A stretch of DNA of 64,000 nt from Mycolicibacterium sphagni (lineage in GTDB: Bacteria; Actinomycetota; Actinomycetes; Mycobacteriales; Mycobacteriaceae), in assembly GCF_002250655.1 (NCBI RefSeq), contig NZ_NOZR01000013.1, forward strand, positions 85,507-149,506, read 5' to 3'. The first letter of the stretch is position 1. Every line of letters begins with the position of its first letter. The notes under the pieces are model-generated. The model saw nothing but the letters and a program-made list of their open reading frames with translations. It was not told where the DNA came from and ran no database searches. The position numbers and the translations under genes were made by a program. Positions 21,501 through 29,090 of this stretch are shown piece by piece.

Positions 21501-22714
21501 ACCGCCACCCCCTCGGGTCCGTCGCCCACGGTGATGGTGTTGGTGACTTTGTTGGTGGCGGTGTTGATCACTGACACCGTTCCCGCGCTGGAGCCATCAC
21601 CTAGATTGGCGACGTAGAGATGGCTGCCGTCGGGGCTGACAGCCACCCCAGCTGGGCCAACACCCACGGTGATGGTGGTGGTGACTTTGTTGGTGGCGGT
21701 GTTGATCACTGACACCGTTCCCGCGCTGGAGCCATCACCGAGATTGGCGACGTAGAGATGGCTGCCGGTGGGGCTGACCGCCACCGCGAACGGTGCGACG
21801 CCCACCGTGATGGTGGTGGTGACTTTGTTGGTGGCGGTGTTGATCACTGACACCGTTCCCGCGCTGGAGCCATCACCCAAATTTGCGACGTAGAGCAGCT
21901 TGCCATTGGGGCTGATCGCGTCTCCGGCCGGCGTGCTGCCCACACCGATGGTGGTGATCACAGGACTGCTCGCGTTGACCGGGCTGGCGGCTGCGCTGCC
22001 GGCCACATTGCCGGCGCCGGTCGAAGCATCCTTGTACGAAATGGTTTTCGCGGTTTCGATATCCCGGAAGAATCCCCACAGCAGCGCGCCGAGTTGGTTG
22101 GTGGGTGCACTCGGGGCGTTGGCCCCGAACAACGACAACACCCCCGCCAACAAACTCACCAAAGGGTTGGCCGGTGCTGCGGGAGAGGCGGCCGGGGTCA
22201 CCGATGTGGCGGCTCCACCGGCGGTCCCAGTCGCCGTGGCGGTCGCGGCGTGAGCAACTGCCACGACGGGGATGTTCGCGGTACTGTCGGCGGCTGTGGG
22301 CGACCCGGCGTGCGGTGAGGTGTTGTCGGTGCCGGCAGCCGGGCGCGGATAGCGCTTCGGGGCGCGCGTGCTCGCGCCGGCGGCGTTGGTGTTAGAAGTG
22401 TTGGCGGCAGACGCCACCTTGAAGGCGCCACTCGTCGCAGGGGGTGCTGCCTTGCCTGACGGATTGCCGGCCGCCGATCTGGACGTCGAAGACGCGGGGC
22501 TGCCGTTATGGCTCGACAACAAGGAACCGCCCGTCCCGGTGGTGTCAGCGTGGGCCACCCCGGACCCGGCGAGGGCGGCACCCACACCCAGCGTCAGGGC
22601 AGCCGTGCCCAACCAGGCATACGGCTCACGGTGATATGAGGCCGCGCGGTGCCGCCCCCTCTTGCCTCTCGCCCTGGTCTTTGCTGCCGTTGTCGCCCGC
22701 TGCCCAGCCGCCAT
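18530..22714 (-). CDS. Large exported protein with YVTN beta-propeller and Ig-like repeats
   Basis: A 1394-residue probable surface or secreted protein. Order: basic N-terminus and long signal peptide (AWLGTAALTLGVGAALAGSG, cleavage near AHA); a ~200-residue low-complexity Ala/Thr/Ser linker; a mycobacterial segment NPLVSLLAGVLSLFGANAPS; then about seven YVTN-type blades with the pattern SPNGKLLYVANLGDGSSAGT and TVSVINTATNKV. Two cadherin/VCBS-like domains follow (DTFTVTASDGVASTSETVTV). About ten ATGAQVGSTFALPG-type blades extend to the C-terminus. Start 22714 (ATG) precedes the arginine-rich signal region; ATG 22801 is possible but adds an unusual leader. A role in adhesion or carbohydrate binding is plausible but unproven. 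Confidence 0.85.
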   Translation of the reverse strand: MAAGQRATTAAKTRARGKRGRHRAASYHREPYAWLGTAALTLGVGAALAGSGVAHADTTGTGGSLLSSHNGSPASSTSRSAAGNPSGKAAPPATSGAFKVASAANTSNTNAAGASTRAPKRYPRPAAGTDNTSPHAGSPTAADSTANIPVVAVAHAATATATGTAGGAATSVTPAASPAAPANPLVSLLAGVLSLFGANAPSAPTNQLGALLWGFFRDIETAKTISYKDASTGAGNVAGSAAASPVNASSPVITTIGVGSTPAGDAISPNGKLLYVANLGDGSSAGTVSVINTATNKVTTTITVGVAPFAVAVSPTGSHLYVANLGDGSSAGTVSVINTATNKVTTTITVGVGPAGVAVSPDGSHLYVANLGDGSSAGTVSVINTATNKVTNTITVGDGPEGVAVSPNGKLLFVTNYGDGSSAGTVSVINTATNKVTNTITVGIAPVDAAVSPKGNQLYVVNQGDGSSAGTVSVINTATNNVSTSIPVGSIAGAVAFNPAGTLAYVTNDGNGSSAGTVSVINTATNNVIASIAVGTAPADVTISPTGTVAYVTNEGSNTVSVINTNPQPVAGTPTVGTPNPTTGIVTGTVGFTEPGNLPLTYTVSTSPTKGTVTINSVGAFTYAPTTAARLKAGTTTTRVTDTFTVTASDGVASTSETVTVTVSPLVDKPIAGTPTVGTPNPTTGVVTGTLGFTEPAGKPLTYSVTTAPVDGAVTVSTAGSYTYTPTTAARQKATSTTTDTFTVTASNGTASTTETVTVPIAPVAATGTVSTVGAITLNGDSYYQGYGEVSPDGTRAIVIAHTSSTVTREVLSTQLALMNTATGSQIGKTITVTGLGEGLFSYDGTHVVYTSQPVDAATGSQIVSATLLNPVTGAQVGSTFSLPGSSESAQFSQDSTRLLVSDLTNSGTGTPIDNTQVAVLNTATGVQVGKTFALPGIGYAEISSDDTRIYVSTNSFNVTTNTSTFRFAVVNAVTGAQIGTTLTLTGTGPTEGESTVEPNGTRALITDQTQNAATGTYTTQVLVLNTATGAQVGTTLTLSGSGTGAISPDQTRFVVTSSGFDPTTAATQVVVIDPTTGTQIGTTLAVPGERDGSSFSWATAGADSSRLLVATYSQNATSGIYTTHVAVINTATGAQIGSTFTQTGQAFGGPTFSTDNSRIFVGTFAHNADGSQTFRDSEINAATGIQIGTTFSQTGLAGFTSQTYNSNASNASNAVLTTYTENTTTGSYTTHISVINGATSAQLGTTVTLPGEQPVSAPSPLFSESTGNVVVTTTAQAATGGYTTQLAVVSTSTGAQVGSTFALPGNLISAYENVANTLAFITTTASNADGSYTTRLVVINVATGAQIGTTYAITGGIGDWVSYNYQGDPAFIGTYSSPTANGGTMTATLLKIT
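21040..21960 (-). repeat. 138-bp tandem repeats encoding YVTN propeller blades
   Basis: The string GTGTTGATCA or GTGTTGATGA recurs at 21147, 21285, 21423, 21561, 21699 and 21837, exactly 138 bases apart. Each unit encodes a 46-residue blade. The three units at the N-terminal end of the array (21561 onward) are nearly identical in DNA, including silent positions. That points to recent duplication or gene conversion rather than ancient repeats, so copy number may vary between strains. Confidence 0.85.
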
Positions 22715-22904
22715 GTCCGCCCCCGCACCATGAGTTTCGTTAAGCCGACACCCTGCACGGCCTAAAAAATAGACGCGGACGACAATTGGCAGAAAATTCA
22801 CAGATGGGGGTATTCATGCAGCTTGCCGCATTAGAACGAGGTCCACCTGCGCTTTGCTAAAGCCGCTGCGCGGCGTCAAAAACGCATACCGCGGAGACCA
22901 CGCG

Positions 22905-23168
22905 TCAGAGCCACAAATACAGGCCGGACAGCAGCGCCCACAACGCCACGCAGTACACCTCGAACGCCAGCCGCAGCGGGATCGGGGAGAGGCGCAATTC
23001 CATGAAGTCGAGGCCCACCAGACGCACCTTGATCGCGGCGATGGCCAAGACGCCTACGGCCACCAGTGAACCCATGCCGTGGTCGTGGCCCAGGGCCCAC
23101 GACGCCAGCGTCGCGCCCACCAGAATCAGCCAGCTGACGCCGGCACGGTTGCGTATCAACGCCCACAT
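22905..23168 (-). CDS. Cytochrome c oxidase subunit IV-like membrane protein
   Basis: An 87-residue protein with three hydrophobic helices (AGVSWLILVGATLASWALG; SLVAVGVLAIAAIKVRLVG; RLAFEVYCVALWALLSGLYL). The sequence KVRLVGLDFMELR between helices 2 and 3 is the hallmark of prokaryotic COX4 subunits. The ATG at 23168 overlaps the stop of the subunit III gene (ATGA). It is the last gene of a three-gene operon that contains no subunit I or II. It may instead serve an alternative heme-copper oxidase or an oxidase-like complex. Confidence 0.8.
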   Translation of the reverse strand: MWALIRNRAGVSWLILVGATLASWALGHDHGMGSLVAVGVLAIAAIKVRLVGLDFMELRLSPIPLRLAFEVYCVALWALLSGLYLWL

Positions 23169-23755
23169 CAGCTCACCAGGTACAGGAGTGGGAACAGGAC
23201 GATCCACAACAGATCGACCAGGTGCCAGAAGCAGCCGCCGCCTTCGATGACCGCGAGCCGGGTGGCCGACAGCCCGGTCCGCCGCGTCTGGGTCAGCAGC
23301 AACACCAGCACGACGATCCCGATACAGACGTGCAGCAGGTGCAGCCCGGTGAGGATGAAGTAGTACAGGTAGAAGTGGTTGGCGCCCGCGGTGTGCCCCG
23401 CGCCCACCAGCAAGACGTATTCGGTGACCTTCAGCGCCACGAACACCACACCGCAGCCGATCGCGATCAGCAGCGCTCTGGCGGCGATGGTGCGGGCGCG
23501 GGTGCGCAGACCGCCGATCGCCGCCACCACAAACAGCGAGCTGGTCAGCAGCACCAGCGTGTTGACCAGGCCGATGTTGACATGCAGCGTCTTGCGTGCG
23601 GCGTCGAAAACCTCTGGCGCCTTTGATCGTTCGACCATGAACGTGGCGAAGAAAGCCGCGAACACCAGCATGTCGCCGAACAGGAATACCCAGGTGCCCT
23701 GTTCGCCGGGGATGCGTCGCGCGTTAGCTGGTGCCGGTTCGCCGACTGCCGTCAT
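23168..23755 (-). CDS. Cytochrome c oxidase subunit III / NorE-like protein
   Basis: A 195-residue protein with five membrane helices. The sequence EQGTWVFLFGDMLVFAAFFATFMVERS is cut here to its key part: WVFLFGDMLVFAAFFATF. Later it has YYFILTGLHLLHVCIGIVVL and a C-terminal WHLVDLLWIVLFPLLYL, all typical of COX3. Its length without the two extra N-terminal helices is that of NorE/CyoC-type subunits rather than the main mycobacterial CtaE. The ATG overlaps the upstream gene's stop by four bases and its stop overlaps the COX4-like gene. The partner catalytic subunit must be encoded elsewhere. Confidence 0.85.
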   Translation of the reverse strand: MTAVGEPAPANARRIPGEQGTWVFLFGDMLVFAAFFATFMVERSKAPEVFDAARKTLHVNIGLVNTLVLLTSSLFVVAAIGGLRTRARTIAARALLIAIGCGVVFVALKVTEYVLLVGAGHTAGANHFYLYYFILTGLHLLHVCIGIVVLVLLLTQTRRTGLSATRLAVIEGGGCFWHLVDLLWIVLFPLLYLVS

Positions 23756-24453
23756 GACGCTTCGGCACGCTGCTGAGCCTTGATCCCGCGGTCCAGCACA
23801 ATCGTGGTCGAAATCAGCCAGATCACCAGCGCCAGGCCGGGGACGTAGAACGCGAACACCCCGTGCCAGGCCAGCGGTCCGTCGTTGAAAACCACGACCA
23901 CGCAGCCGGGCAGTGACAGCAGCGCCACCCACAGATTCAGGTAGCCATACCAGCGGGGGAACGTCTGCGGCTCGGTCTTGTCGATGAACGACGCAATAGC
24001 CAGCGTGATGTTCTGCACGATGATCGTGCCGACGATGCCGATGAACATCAGCCAGAACACGTCGTCGAGTGCCTGCGTGATCTCCGGCGGCCTGGACTCT
24101 GGCCGAAACGATGCCGCGGCCAACACGAGGAACGGAAACAGCAGGGCGGGAACGAAAATCGTCGCCGCGAACAGCTGGGTCACCGTCAGCATGCCCCACT
24201 GCCCTTCGACCCGGCGGATCCGCAGCACGATGGTGGCCAGGAACGGCAACGCGATCACCGATGTCAGCAGGCAGCCGGCGATGCCGATGCGGATCCAGAT
24301 CTTGTGGTCGACGAAGAACTCGGCGACCTCGGTCGGCGACCAGACTGGCGATATGGGCGGGAACAGCCGAGCCAATCCCGACATGCACGTGCCGTACAGC
24401 AGGATCATGATCGTTCCGCACCATGCGCCGATGCGTTGCAGCCTCAATTCCAC
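23752..24453 (-). CDS. Multi-spanning membrane protein of unknown function, first in the oxidase-subunit operon
   Basis: A 233-residue protein, start GTG 24453, with about six membrane helices: IGAWCGTIMILLYGTCMSG, IGIAGCLLTSVIALPFLATI, LFPFLVLAAASF, FWLMFIGIVGTIIVQNITL, YLNLWVALLSLPGCVVVV and FAFYVPGLALVIWLISTTIV. I know similar proteins in actinobacteria next to subunit III/IV genes, but no name or function. Its stop overlaps the ATG of the subunit III gene, so the three products are probably made together. Conserved-looking loop residues include SGLARLFPPISP and PRWYGYLN. Confidence 0.72.
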   Translation of the reverse strand: MELRLQRIGAWCGTIMILLYGTCMSGLARLFPPISPVWSPTEVAEFFVDHKIWIRIGIAGCLLTSVIALPFLATIVLRIRRVEGQWGMLTVTQLFAATIFVPALLFPFLVLAAASFRPESRPPEITQALDDVFWLMFIGIVGTIIVQNITLAIASFIDKTEPQTFPRWYGYLNLWVALLSLPGCVVVVFNDGPLAWHGVFAFYVPGLALVIWLISTTIVLDRGIKAQQRAEAS

Positions 24454-24483
24454 GGCCGCGACGTTACTGCGTCAGCCCACCTG

Positions 24484-24503
24484 TTTTGTCAAAATTGTCA
24501 AAA
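24484..24503. promoter_or_regulatory. Repeated TTGTCAAAA element upstream of the oxidase-subunit operon
   Basis: TTTTGTCAAAA (a 5-1-5 inverted repeat) is immediately followed by a second ATTGTCAAAA, giving two direct repeats of TTGTCAAAA about ten bases apart, one helical turn. It lies 31-50 bases upstream of the GTG start of the first operon gene, between that gene and the end of the acyl-CoA oxidase gene. The spacing and symmetry suggest a repressor or activator site; read on the minus strand it also contains TTGACA-like boxes. Confidence 0.5.
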
Positions 24504-24517
24504 CGATGGGCTAGGCA

Positions 24518-26431
24518 TTAGTTCAGATTCTCGGGATGCAGCATCTCCGCGTAGCGCAACTGCTCAGGGATTCCGAAGCCGTCGACCAGTAACTCCGCGT
24601 ACGGCCGCAGCGCCCGGCATCGATCATTGATAGCGCGGATCACGGCCTTGGCCCGCTCGGTGGACAGGTAGCGGTGTTCGATGAACCAGGCCTTGTCGTC
24701 CTCGATCACCGACAGCGCGTACAGGTCGCACACCAGGCCCAGAATGCGGCGCGCCTCGGTGTCCTCGCAGGCATCGACGCCGGCGACGAACGCCTCGAGC
24801 ACGATCCGGTCGATATGCGCCTTGGCGGTGTGCAGCACGTGATCCTGCACGGCGTTGAAGGCGTCGAACGCGCTCATCTCCTTGGCCTTGCCCTGGAGCC
24901 GGCGCGCCACCGAGGACAGCAGATACTGCTCGCGGTCCTCGAACATCTTGACCTGCGTGCCGCGGTTGAAGAGGCTGCCTTCCTCCTCGCTGTCCTGCCG
25001 CGAGTCGACGATCGTCTGCATGATCGCTTCGGCCGCAGTCCTTTTCAGCACCCGGTCGCCGGCGAAGTTGGCCGCAAAGCGCACCCACTCCACCGGGCTC
25101 ATGCCCTTGACGTCGTCGGCGTAGGCGGTCAGAAGCTCCTTGGCCACCAGCTGCGTCAGCACGTGATTGTCACCCTCGAACGTGGTGAACACGTCGGTGT
25201 CGGCACGCAGGGCGATCAGCCGGTTCTCAGCGAGATAGCCTGCACCGCCGCAGGCTTCGCGAGCCTCCTGGATCGCGGCGCTGGCGTGCCAGGTATTGGC
25301 GGCCTTCAGGCCGGCCGCCCGGGATTCCAGCTCGCGCTGCTCTTCGGCGTCGGGGTTGTCCGAGGTCTGCACCTCGTGCAGCTTGGCCACCAACTCGTTC
25401 TGGGCGAACTGCAGCGCATACGAGCGGGCGATCAGCGGGAACAACCGGCGTTGATGCACCAGGTAGTCCATGATCAGCACTTCGCCTTCGCCATCGGGCG
25501 CGCTGAACTGCTTGCGCTCCAAGGCATACCGCACGGCGATGTCAAGGGCCACCCGCGCTGCGGCGCCCGCGCTACCGCCGACGGTGACCCGCCCACGGAT
25601 CAGTGTGCCCAGCATGGTGAAGAAACGCCGGTTGGGGTTCTCGATCGGGGAGGAGTAGGTGCCATCCGGCGCGACGTCGGCGTACTTGTTGAGTAGGTTC
25701 TCCCGCGGAACGCGGACGTTGTCGAACATGATCCGGCCGTTGTCGACACCGGGCAGCCCACCCTTGTAGAGGCAATCCGATGTGGTAACGCCCGGCAGGT
25801 CGTTGCCGTCCTCGTCGCGGATCGGCACCACGAAACAGTGCACCCCGTGTGATTCGCCGCCGGTGATGAGCTGAGCGAAAACGGCTGACACTCGGGCTGT
25901 TTCGGCCGCACCGCCGATGTAGTCCTTGCGGGAGCTCGGGGTGGGCGAGTTGATCACGAATTCTTCGGTCGCCGGGTCGTAGGTGGCCGTCGTCTCGAGC
26001 GACTGCACGTCGCTGCCGTGGCCGGTCTCGGTCATCCCGAAGCAGCCCACCAGGTCCAGGTCGATGATGCGCTGCACATAGGCCTTGTGGTGGCGCTCGG
26101 TGCCCAGGTTCTCGATGGCCCCACCGAACAATCCCCACTGCACGCCTGCCTTGACCATCAGCGACAGGTCGGACATCGCGAGCATCTCGATGCGGGTGAC
26201 CGCGGCACCCGCGTCGCCGTTGCCGCCGTGCTCTTTTCGGAACCCGTCCTCCGCGGCGCCGGCGGCAGCCATGATCTTCATCTGCTCGGCGACCTTCGCG
26301 CGCGCGATCGCCGTGTTGGGGGTGTAGTGCGGTTTGAAGATCTCGGTGGAGAGTTCGGTGCGGACGGCGTTCTTGACGTCTCGCCAGCGGCCGTCGAGCG
26401 CGTTACGGAGATGTTCCGCAGTGGTGGTCAT
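24518..26431 (-). CDS. Acyl-CoA dehydrogenase/oxidase family flavoenzyme (ACOX-like)
   Basis: A 637-residue FAD enzyme for the first step of fatty acyl-CoA beta-oxidation. Visible: GCFGMTETGHGSDVQSLETT (FAD/acyl binding), YLVHQRRLFPLIARSYAL, CGGAGYLAENRLIALRADTD and the DVFTTFEGDNHVLTQLVA signature. The last two are those of acyl-CoA oxidases rather than short FadE dehydrogenases. The catalytic Glu is expected in the TTFEGDN motif. Length also fits the oxidase group. It starts at ATG 26431 and its stop is 65 bases from the start of the oxidase-subunit operon on the same strand. Whether electrons pass to oxygen directly or to ETF cannot be decided from sequence. Confidence 0.88.
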   Translation of the reverse strand: MTTTAEHLRNALDGRWRDVKNAVRTELSTEIFKPHYTPNTAIARAKVAEQMKIMAAAGAAEDGFRKEHGGNGDAGAAVTRIEMLAMSDLSLMVKAGVQWGLFGGAIENLGTERHHKAYVQRIIDLDLVGCFGMTETGHGSDVQSLETTATYDPATEEFVINSPTPSSRKDYIGGAAETARVSAVFAQLITGGESHGVHCFVVPIRDEDGNDLPGVTTSDCLYKGGLPGVDNGRIMFDNVRVPRENLLNKYADVAPDGTYSSPIENPNRRFFTMLGTLIRGRVTVGGSAGAAARVALDIAVRYALERKQFSAPDGEGEVLIMDYLVHQRRLFPLIARSYALQFAQNELVAKLHEVQTSDNPDAEEQRELESRAAGLKAANTWHASAAIQEAREACGGAGYLAENRLIALRADTDVFTTFEGDNHVLTQLVAKELLTAYADDVKGMSPVEWVRFAANFAGDRVLKRTAAEAIMQTIVDSRQDSEEEGSLFNRGTQVKMFEDREQYLLSSVARRLQGKAKEMSAFDAFNAVQDHVLHTAKAHIDRIVLEAFVAGVDACEDTEARRILGLVCDLYALSVIEDDKAWFIEHRYLSTERAKAVIRAINDRCRALRPYAELLVDGFGIPEQLRYAEMLHPENLN

Positions 26432-26533
26432 CCACCGAAAGTATCCCCGCGGCCACTTCTGTAAACGCGGATGTGGCAAACACAGGCAAACCTGAGTCGA
26501 TGTGAGTCTCTCGCATGGCGTTCAATGGGCGAC

Positions 26534-27271
26534 ATGTCGGACTCCGGCGGGGACATCACGCGCAGGCAAAAAGTCGTGTTGCCGCACGACATTGACCATC
26601 GCCATGCCGACGTCACCGGTGGCTGGCTGCGTGCTGCGACGTTCGGTGCGATGGATGGATTGGTCAGTAACAGCGCTCTCATCGCCGGGGTGGCGGCCGG
26701 GGCGGGCGCCCACACGGTGGTGCTCAGCGGTGTGGCCGGACTGCTCGCGGGTGCGTTCTCGATGGCGCTCGGCGAATTCACATCCGTCTCGACGGCCAAC
26801 GAGCAGATCGACTCCGAGGTGCGCGTCGAACGGCGCTCCTTCGAACGTCATCCGCAGGCCGAGCGCACCGAACTGGTCGCGATGCTGATGGAGATGGGGA
26901 TGACGGAGGCCACGGCACGCACGGCCACCGAGGAGATCCACCGCGACGAGGAACGGGCGGTGAACTTCCACCTCGTGCAGGAGTTGGGCGTCGATCCGCG
27001 GGAGAAGCCCTCGCCGGTGGTCGCCGCTGTCTCGTCGTTCCTGATGTTCGCGGTTGGCGCGATCGTGCCGCTGCTGCCGTATCTGCTGGGCTCGCAGTCA
27101 CTGTGGGTGGGCCTCGCGTGTAGCAGCGTCGGGTTATTGGTGGCCGGCGCGGTGGCCGCCCGATTCACCAAAGGCTCGATGTGGTTCGGCGGCGGACGAC
27201 AGCTGGTATTCGGGGCCATCGCGATCGCCGCGACGTATGCGGTCGGAAATCTTGTCGACGCGCTGCTCTGA
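26534..27271 (+). CDS. VIT1/CCC1-family iron/manganese transporter
   Basis: A 245-residue membrane protein. VIT1/CCC1 proteins export or sequester Fe2+ and Mn2+. The first helix FGAMDGLVSNSALIAGVAAG carries the conserved D-G-L-V-x-N/T. The second, GLLAGAFSMALGEFTSVSTANEQ, contains the family's GE-x-x-S motif. A soluble helical, metal-binding insert follows (residues ~85-145, ERHPQAERTELVAMLMEMGM), then three helices. ATG 26534 or 26525; there is no strong ribosome-binding site for either. It diverges from the ACOX-like gene across ~100 bases and lies 24 bases before the bestrophin-like gene, with which it may share a transcript. Confidence 0.88.
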   Translation: MSDSGGDITRRQKVVLPHDIDHRHADVTGGWLRAATFGAMDGLVSNSALIAGVAAGAGAHTVVLSGVAGLLAGAFSMALGEFTSVSTANEQIDSEVRVERRSFERHPQAERTELVAMLMEMGMTEATARTATEEIHRDEERAVNFHLVQELGVDPREKPSPVVAAVSSFLMFAVGAIVPLLPYLLGSQSLWVGLACSSVGLLVAGAVAARFTKGSMWFGGGRQLVFGAIAIAATYAVGNLVDALL

Positions 27272-27295
27272 GGCGGCGGGTAATACTCTGACGCG

Positions 27296-28183
27296 GTGAT
27301 TCGCAGTGTCGGGAAGCTAGGGCCGCTCAAGGTCTGCTGGTTGCTCTGCAAGCGGATGCGTTGGGATCTGCTGGCGATCGTGGTGGTGGCCGCCATCCTG
27401 ATCCCGATTCCCGATCCCACCCAGATCGACTACGCCTCGGCCGTGCTGTCCGTGCTCGGTATCGGTGCCTCGGTGTTCATCGGCTTTCGCAACACCACCG
27501 CCTACAACCGCTGGTGGGAAGCCCGCACGCTGTGGGGCAATGTCATCATCAACTCCCGCGCCACCCACAACACCCTGTATTCGGTCGACACCGGGGCACC
27601 CGAGATGGCCCCCATCCTGGATCGGATGCGCCGTCGCCAGGTCCGCTACGCCTGGCAGCTCGCCGCGGATCTGCGGGGGGTCACCGCGGTCCCGGGGGTC
27701 GCCGACCTGACGCCGGAAGATTCCATCGACATCACAGCTACCGACTTGCTGACCCGCCAGGCCGTCGATATCCAGACGTTGTCCGCCGCGGGCAATATCG
27801 ACGACCAGGCCCGCGTGATGCTGATGGGCGTCAACACCGCTCTGGTCACTGCCCAGAGCGGTCTGGAACGCATTCGCAATGAGCCGATCCCGCTGCAGTA
27901 CGAAATCTTCATCCGGGCGCTGGCCTGGTTCTTCTCCGTCATGGCCTTCAGCCGGCTGGACGGCTCGTCTCACCCCTATGCCGGCGTGGGGATCGGCCTG
28001 CTGCTGATGGTCGTGTTCATCGGCGCCGAACGCCTCGGGCACTTCATCGAGCAGCCGATGAACAACAGCATCTTCGACATCGCGATGTTTCGGTTCTGCA
28101 CCATCATCACCGGCAACCTGTTGGGCGCCGGCCACCTGCTGGCTCAGCCCAGGGAGAGCGCGAATGCCGCCGTCTGGATGTGA
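27296..28183 (+). CDS. Bestrophin-like (RFP-TM) channel protein
   Basis: A 295-residue membrane protein of the bacterial bestrophin family, pentameric anion or cation channels. Motifs: the first helix IVVVAAILIPIPDP, then GASVFIGFRNTTAYNRWWEARTLWG with the conserved FRN-x-x-x-Y-x-RWWEAR, and later a C-terminal IEQPMNNSIFDIAM. The start is GTG. It follows the VIT1-type gene by 24 bases and converges on an LLM oxidoreductase gene (stop-to-stop gap of four bases). Ion selectivity cannot be told. Confidence 0.88.
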   Translation: MIRSVGKLGPLKVCWLLCKRMRWDLLAIVVVAAILIPIPDPTQIDYASAVLSVLGIGASVFIGFRNTTAYNRWWEARTLWGNVIINSRATHNTLYSVDTGAPEMAPILDRMRRRQVRYAWQLAADLRGVTAVPGVADLTPEDSIDITATDLLTRQAVDIQTLSAAGNIDDQARVMLMGVNTALVTAQSGLERIRNEPIPLQYEIFIRALAWFFSVMAFSRLDGSSHPYAGVGIGLLLMVVFIGAERLGHFIEQPMNNSIFDIAMFRFCTIITGNLLGAGHLLAQPRESANAAVWM

Positions 28184-28187
28184 ACGC

Positions 28188-29060
28188 TCAACGGCTTTGG
28201 GCGATAACGGTTTCGGCGAACCGCTCAATCGGGCCGCGGAAGCGTTCGACATCGCCGCCGGCGGCGACGGAGGGATCCGTCATCCACGGGGCGCACATCA
28301 CCGCGGTGATCCCGATGTCTTCGGCCCGCTTGTACAGATCCGGTGACGGCGGATCCATGAGCGCCAGCATGATCTCGAAAGGTTGATCAGCGCGGCCGAA
28401 TTCGCGGCGCAGCGCGTCAAGCTTGGCGATGTAGGCCTCCGCGGCGTCCCAGGTGTAGGCCGTGCCGATCCACCCGTCGCACAACGAGGCTGCGCGGCGC
28501 AGTGCGGCGTCGGATTCGCCGCCGCAGAGGATGGGCACCGGCTGCGGTGGATGCGGCTCGATCATCATCTCCGGCACCTGGTAGTACCGGCCGCTCCATG
28601 ACACCCAACCGCCCTGCCACAGCGCCCGCAGCGCGGGGATCATCTCGTCTAGCCGTTTACCGCGGTTCCCGAACTCTTGCCCCAGCAGCTCGTATTCCTC
28701 ACGCATCCAACCGATTCCCACGCCGAGCGATACTCGGCCCTCGGACAGCGCCGCCGCCGTCGCCACCTGCTTGGCGACCTCCACCAGGGGACGGGCCGGC
28801 GCGATGTAGACGGCGTTGGAGAACCGCAGCTGCGTGGTAACCGCGGCCATCGCCCCGATCAGCACCCAGGTATCAGGCCATGCGGTCTCGGGCGACCAGC
28901 CCGGCCGTCCTGACGGCGACGGATACGGCGAGCGCAGATCGCGCGGGTAGATCAGGTGATCGGCGCAGATCATGCCGTCGTAGCCGGCTTCGTCGATCAT
29001 GCGCGCCACCGCGACCGCTTCGGTCGGCTTCATGAAGGGGGTGCCGCACCAGAACTGCAT
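28188..29060 (-). CDS. LLM-class F420-dependent oxidoreductase
   Basis: A 290-residue TIM-barrel oxidoreductase of the luciferase-like monooxygenase superfamily, in mycobacteria usually F420-dependent. Typical features: MQFWCGTPFMKPTEAVAVAR start, GYDGMICADHLIYP, TQLRFSNAVYIAPARPLVEV, the signature LGVGIGWMREEYELLGQEFG and PVPILCGGESDAALRRAASL. The substrate is unknown. It follows an MFS transporter gene by 30 bases on the same strand and may belong to the marR-MFS unit. Confidence 0.9.
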   Translation of the reverse strand: MQFWCGTPFMKPTEAVAVARMIDEAGYDGMICADHLIYPRDLRSPYPSPSGRPGWSPETAWPDTWVLIGAMAAVTTQLRFSNAVYIAPARPLVEVAKQVATAAALSEGRVSLGVGIGWMREEYELLGQEFGNRGKRLDEMIPALRALWQGGWVSWSGRYYQVPEMMIEPHPPQPVPILCGGESDAALRRAASLCDGWIGTAYTWDAAEAYIAKLDALRREFGRADQPFEIMLALMDPPSPDLYKRAEDIGITAVMCAPWMTDPSVAAGGDVERFRGPIERFAETVIAQSR

Positions 29061-29090
29061 CGTTCTCCTCGGGGTCGGCCCCCGCCCCGC

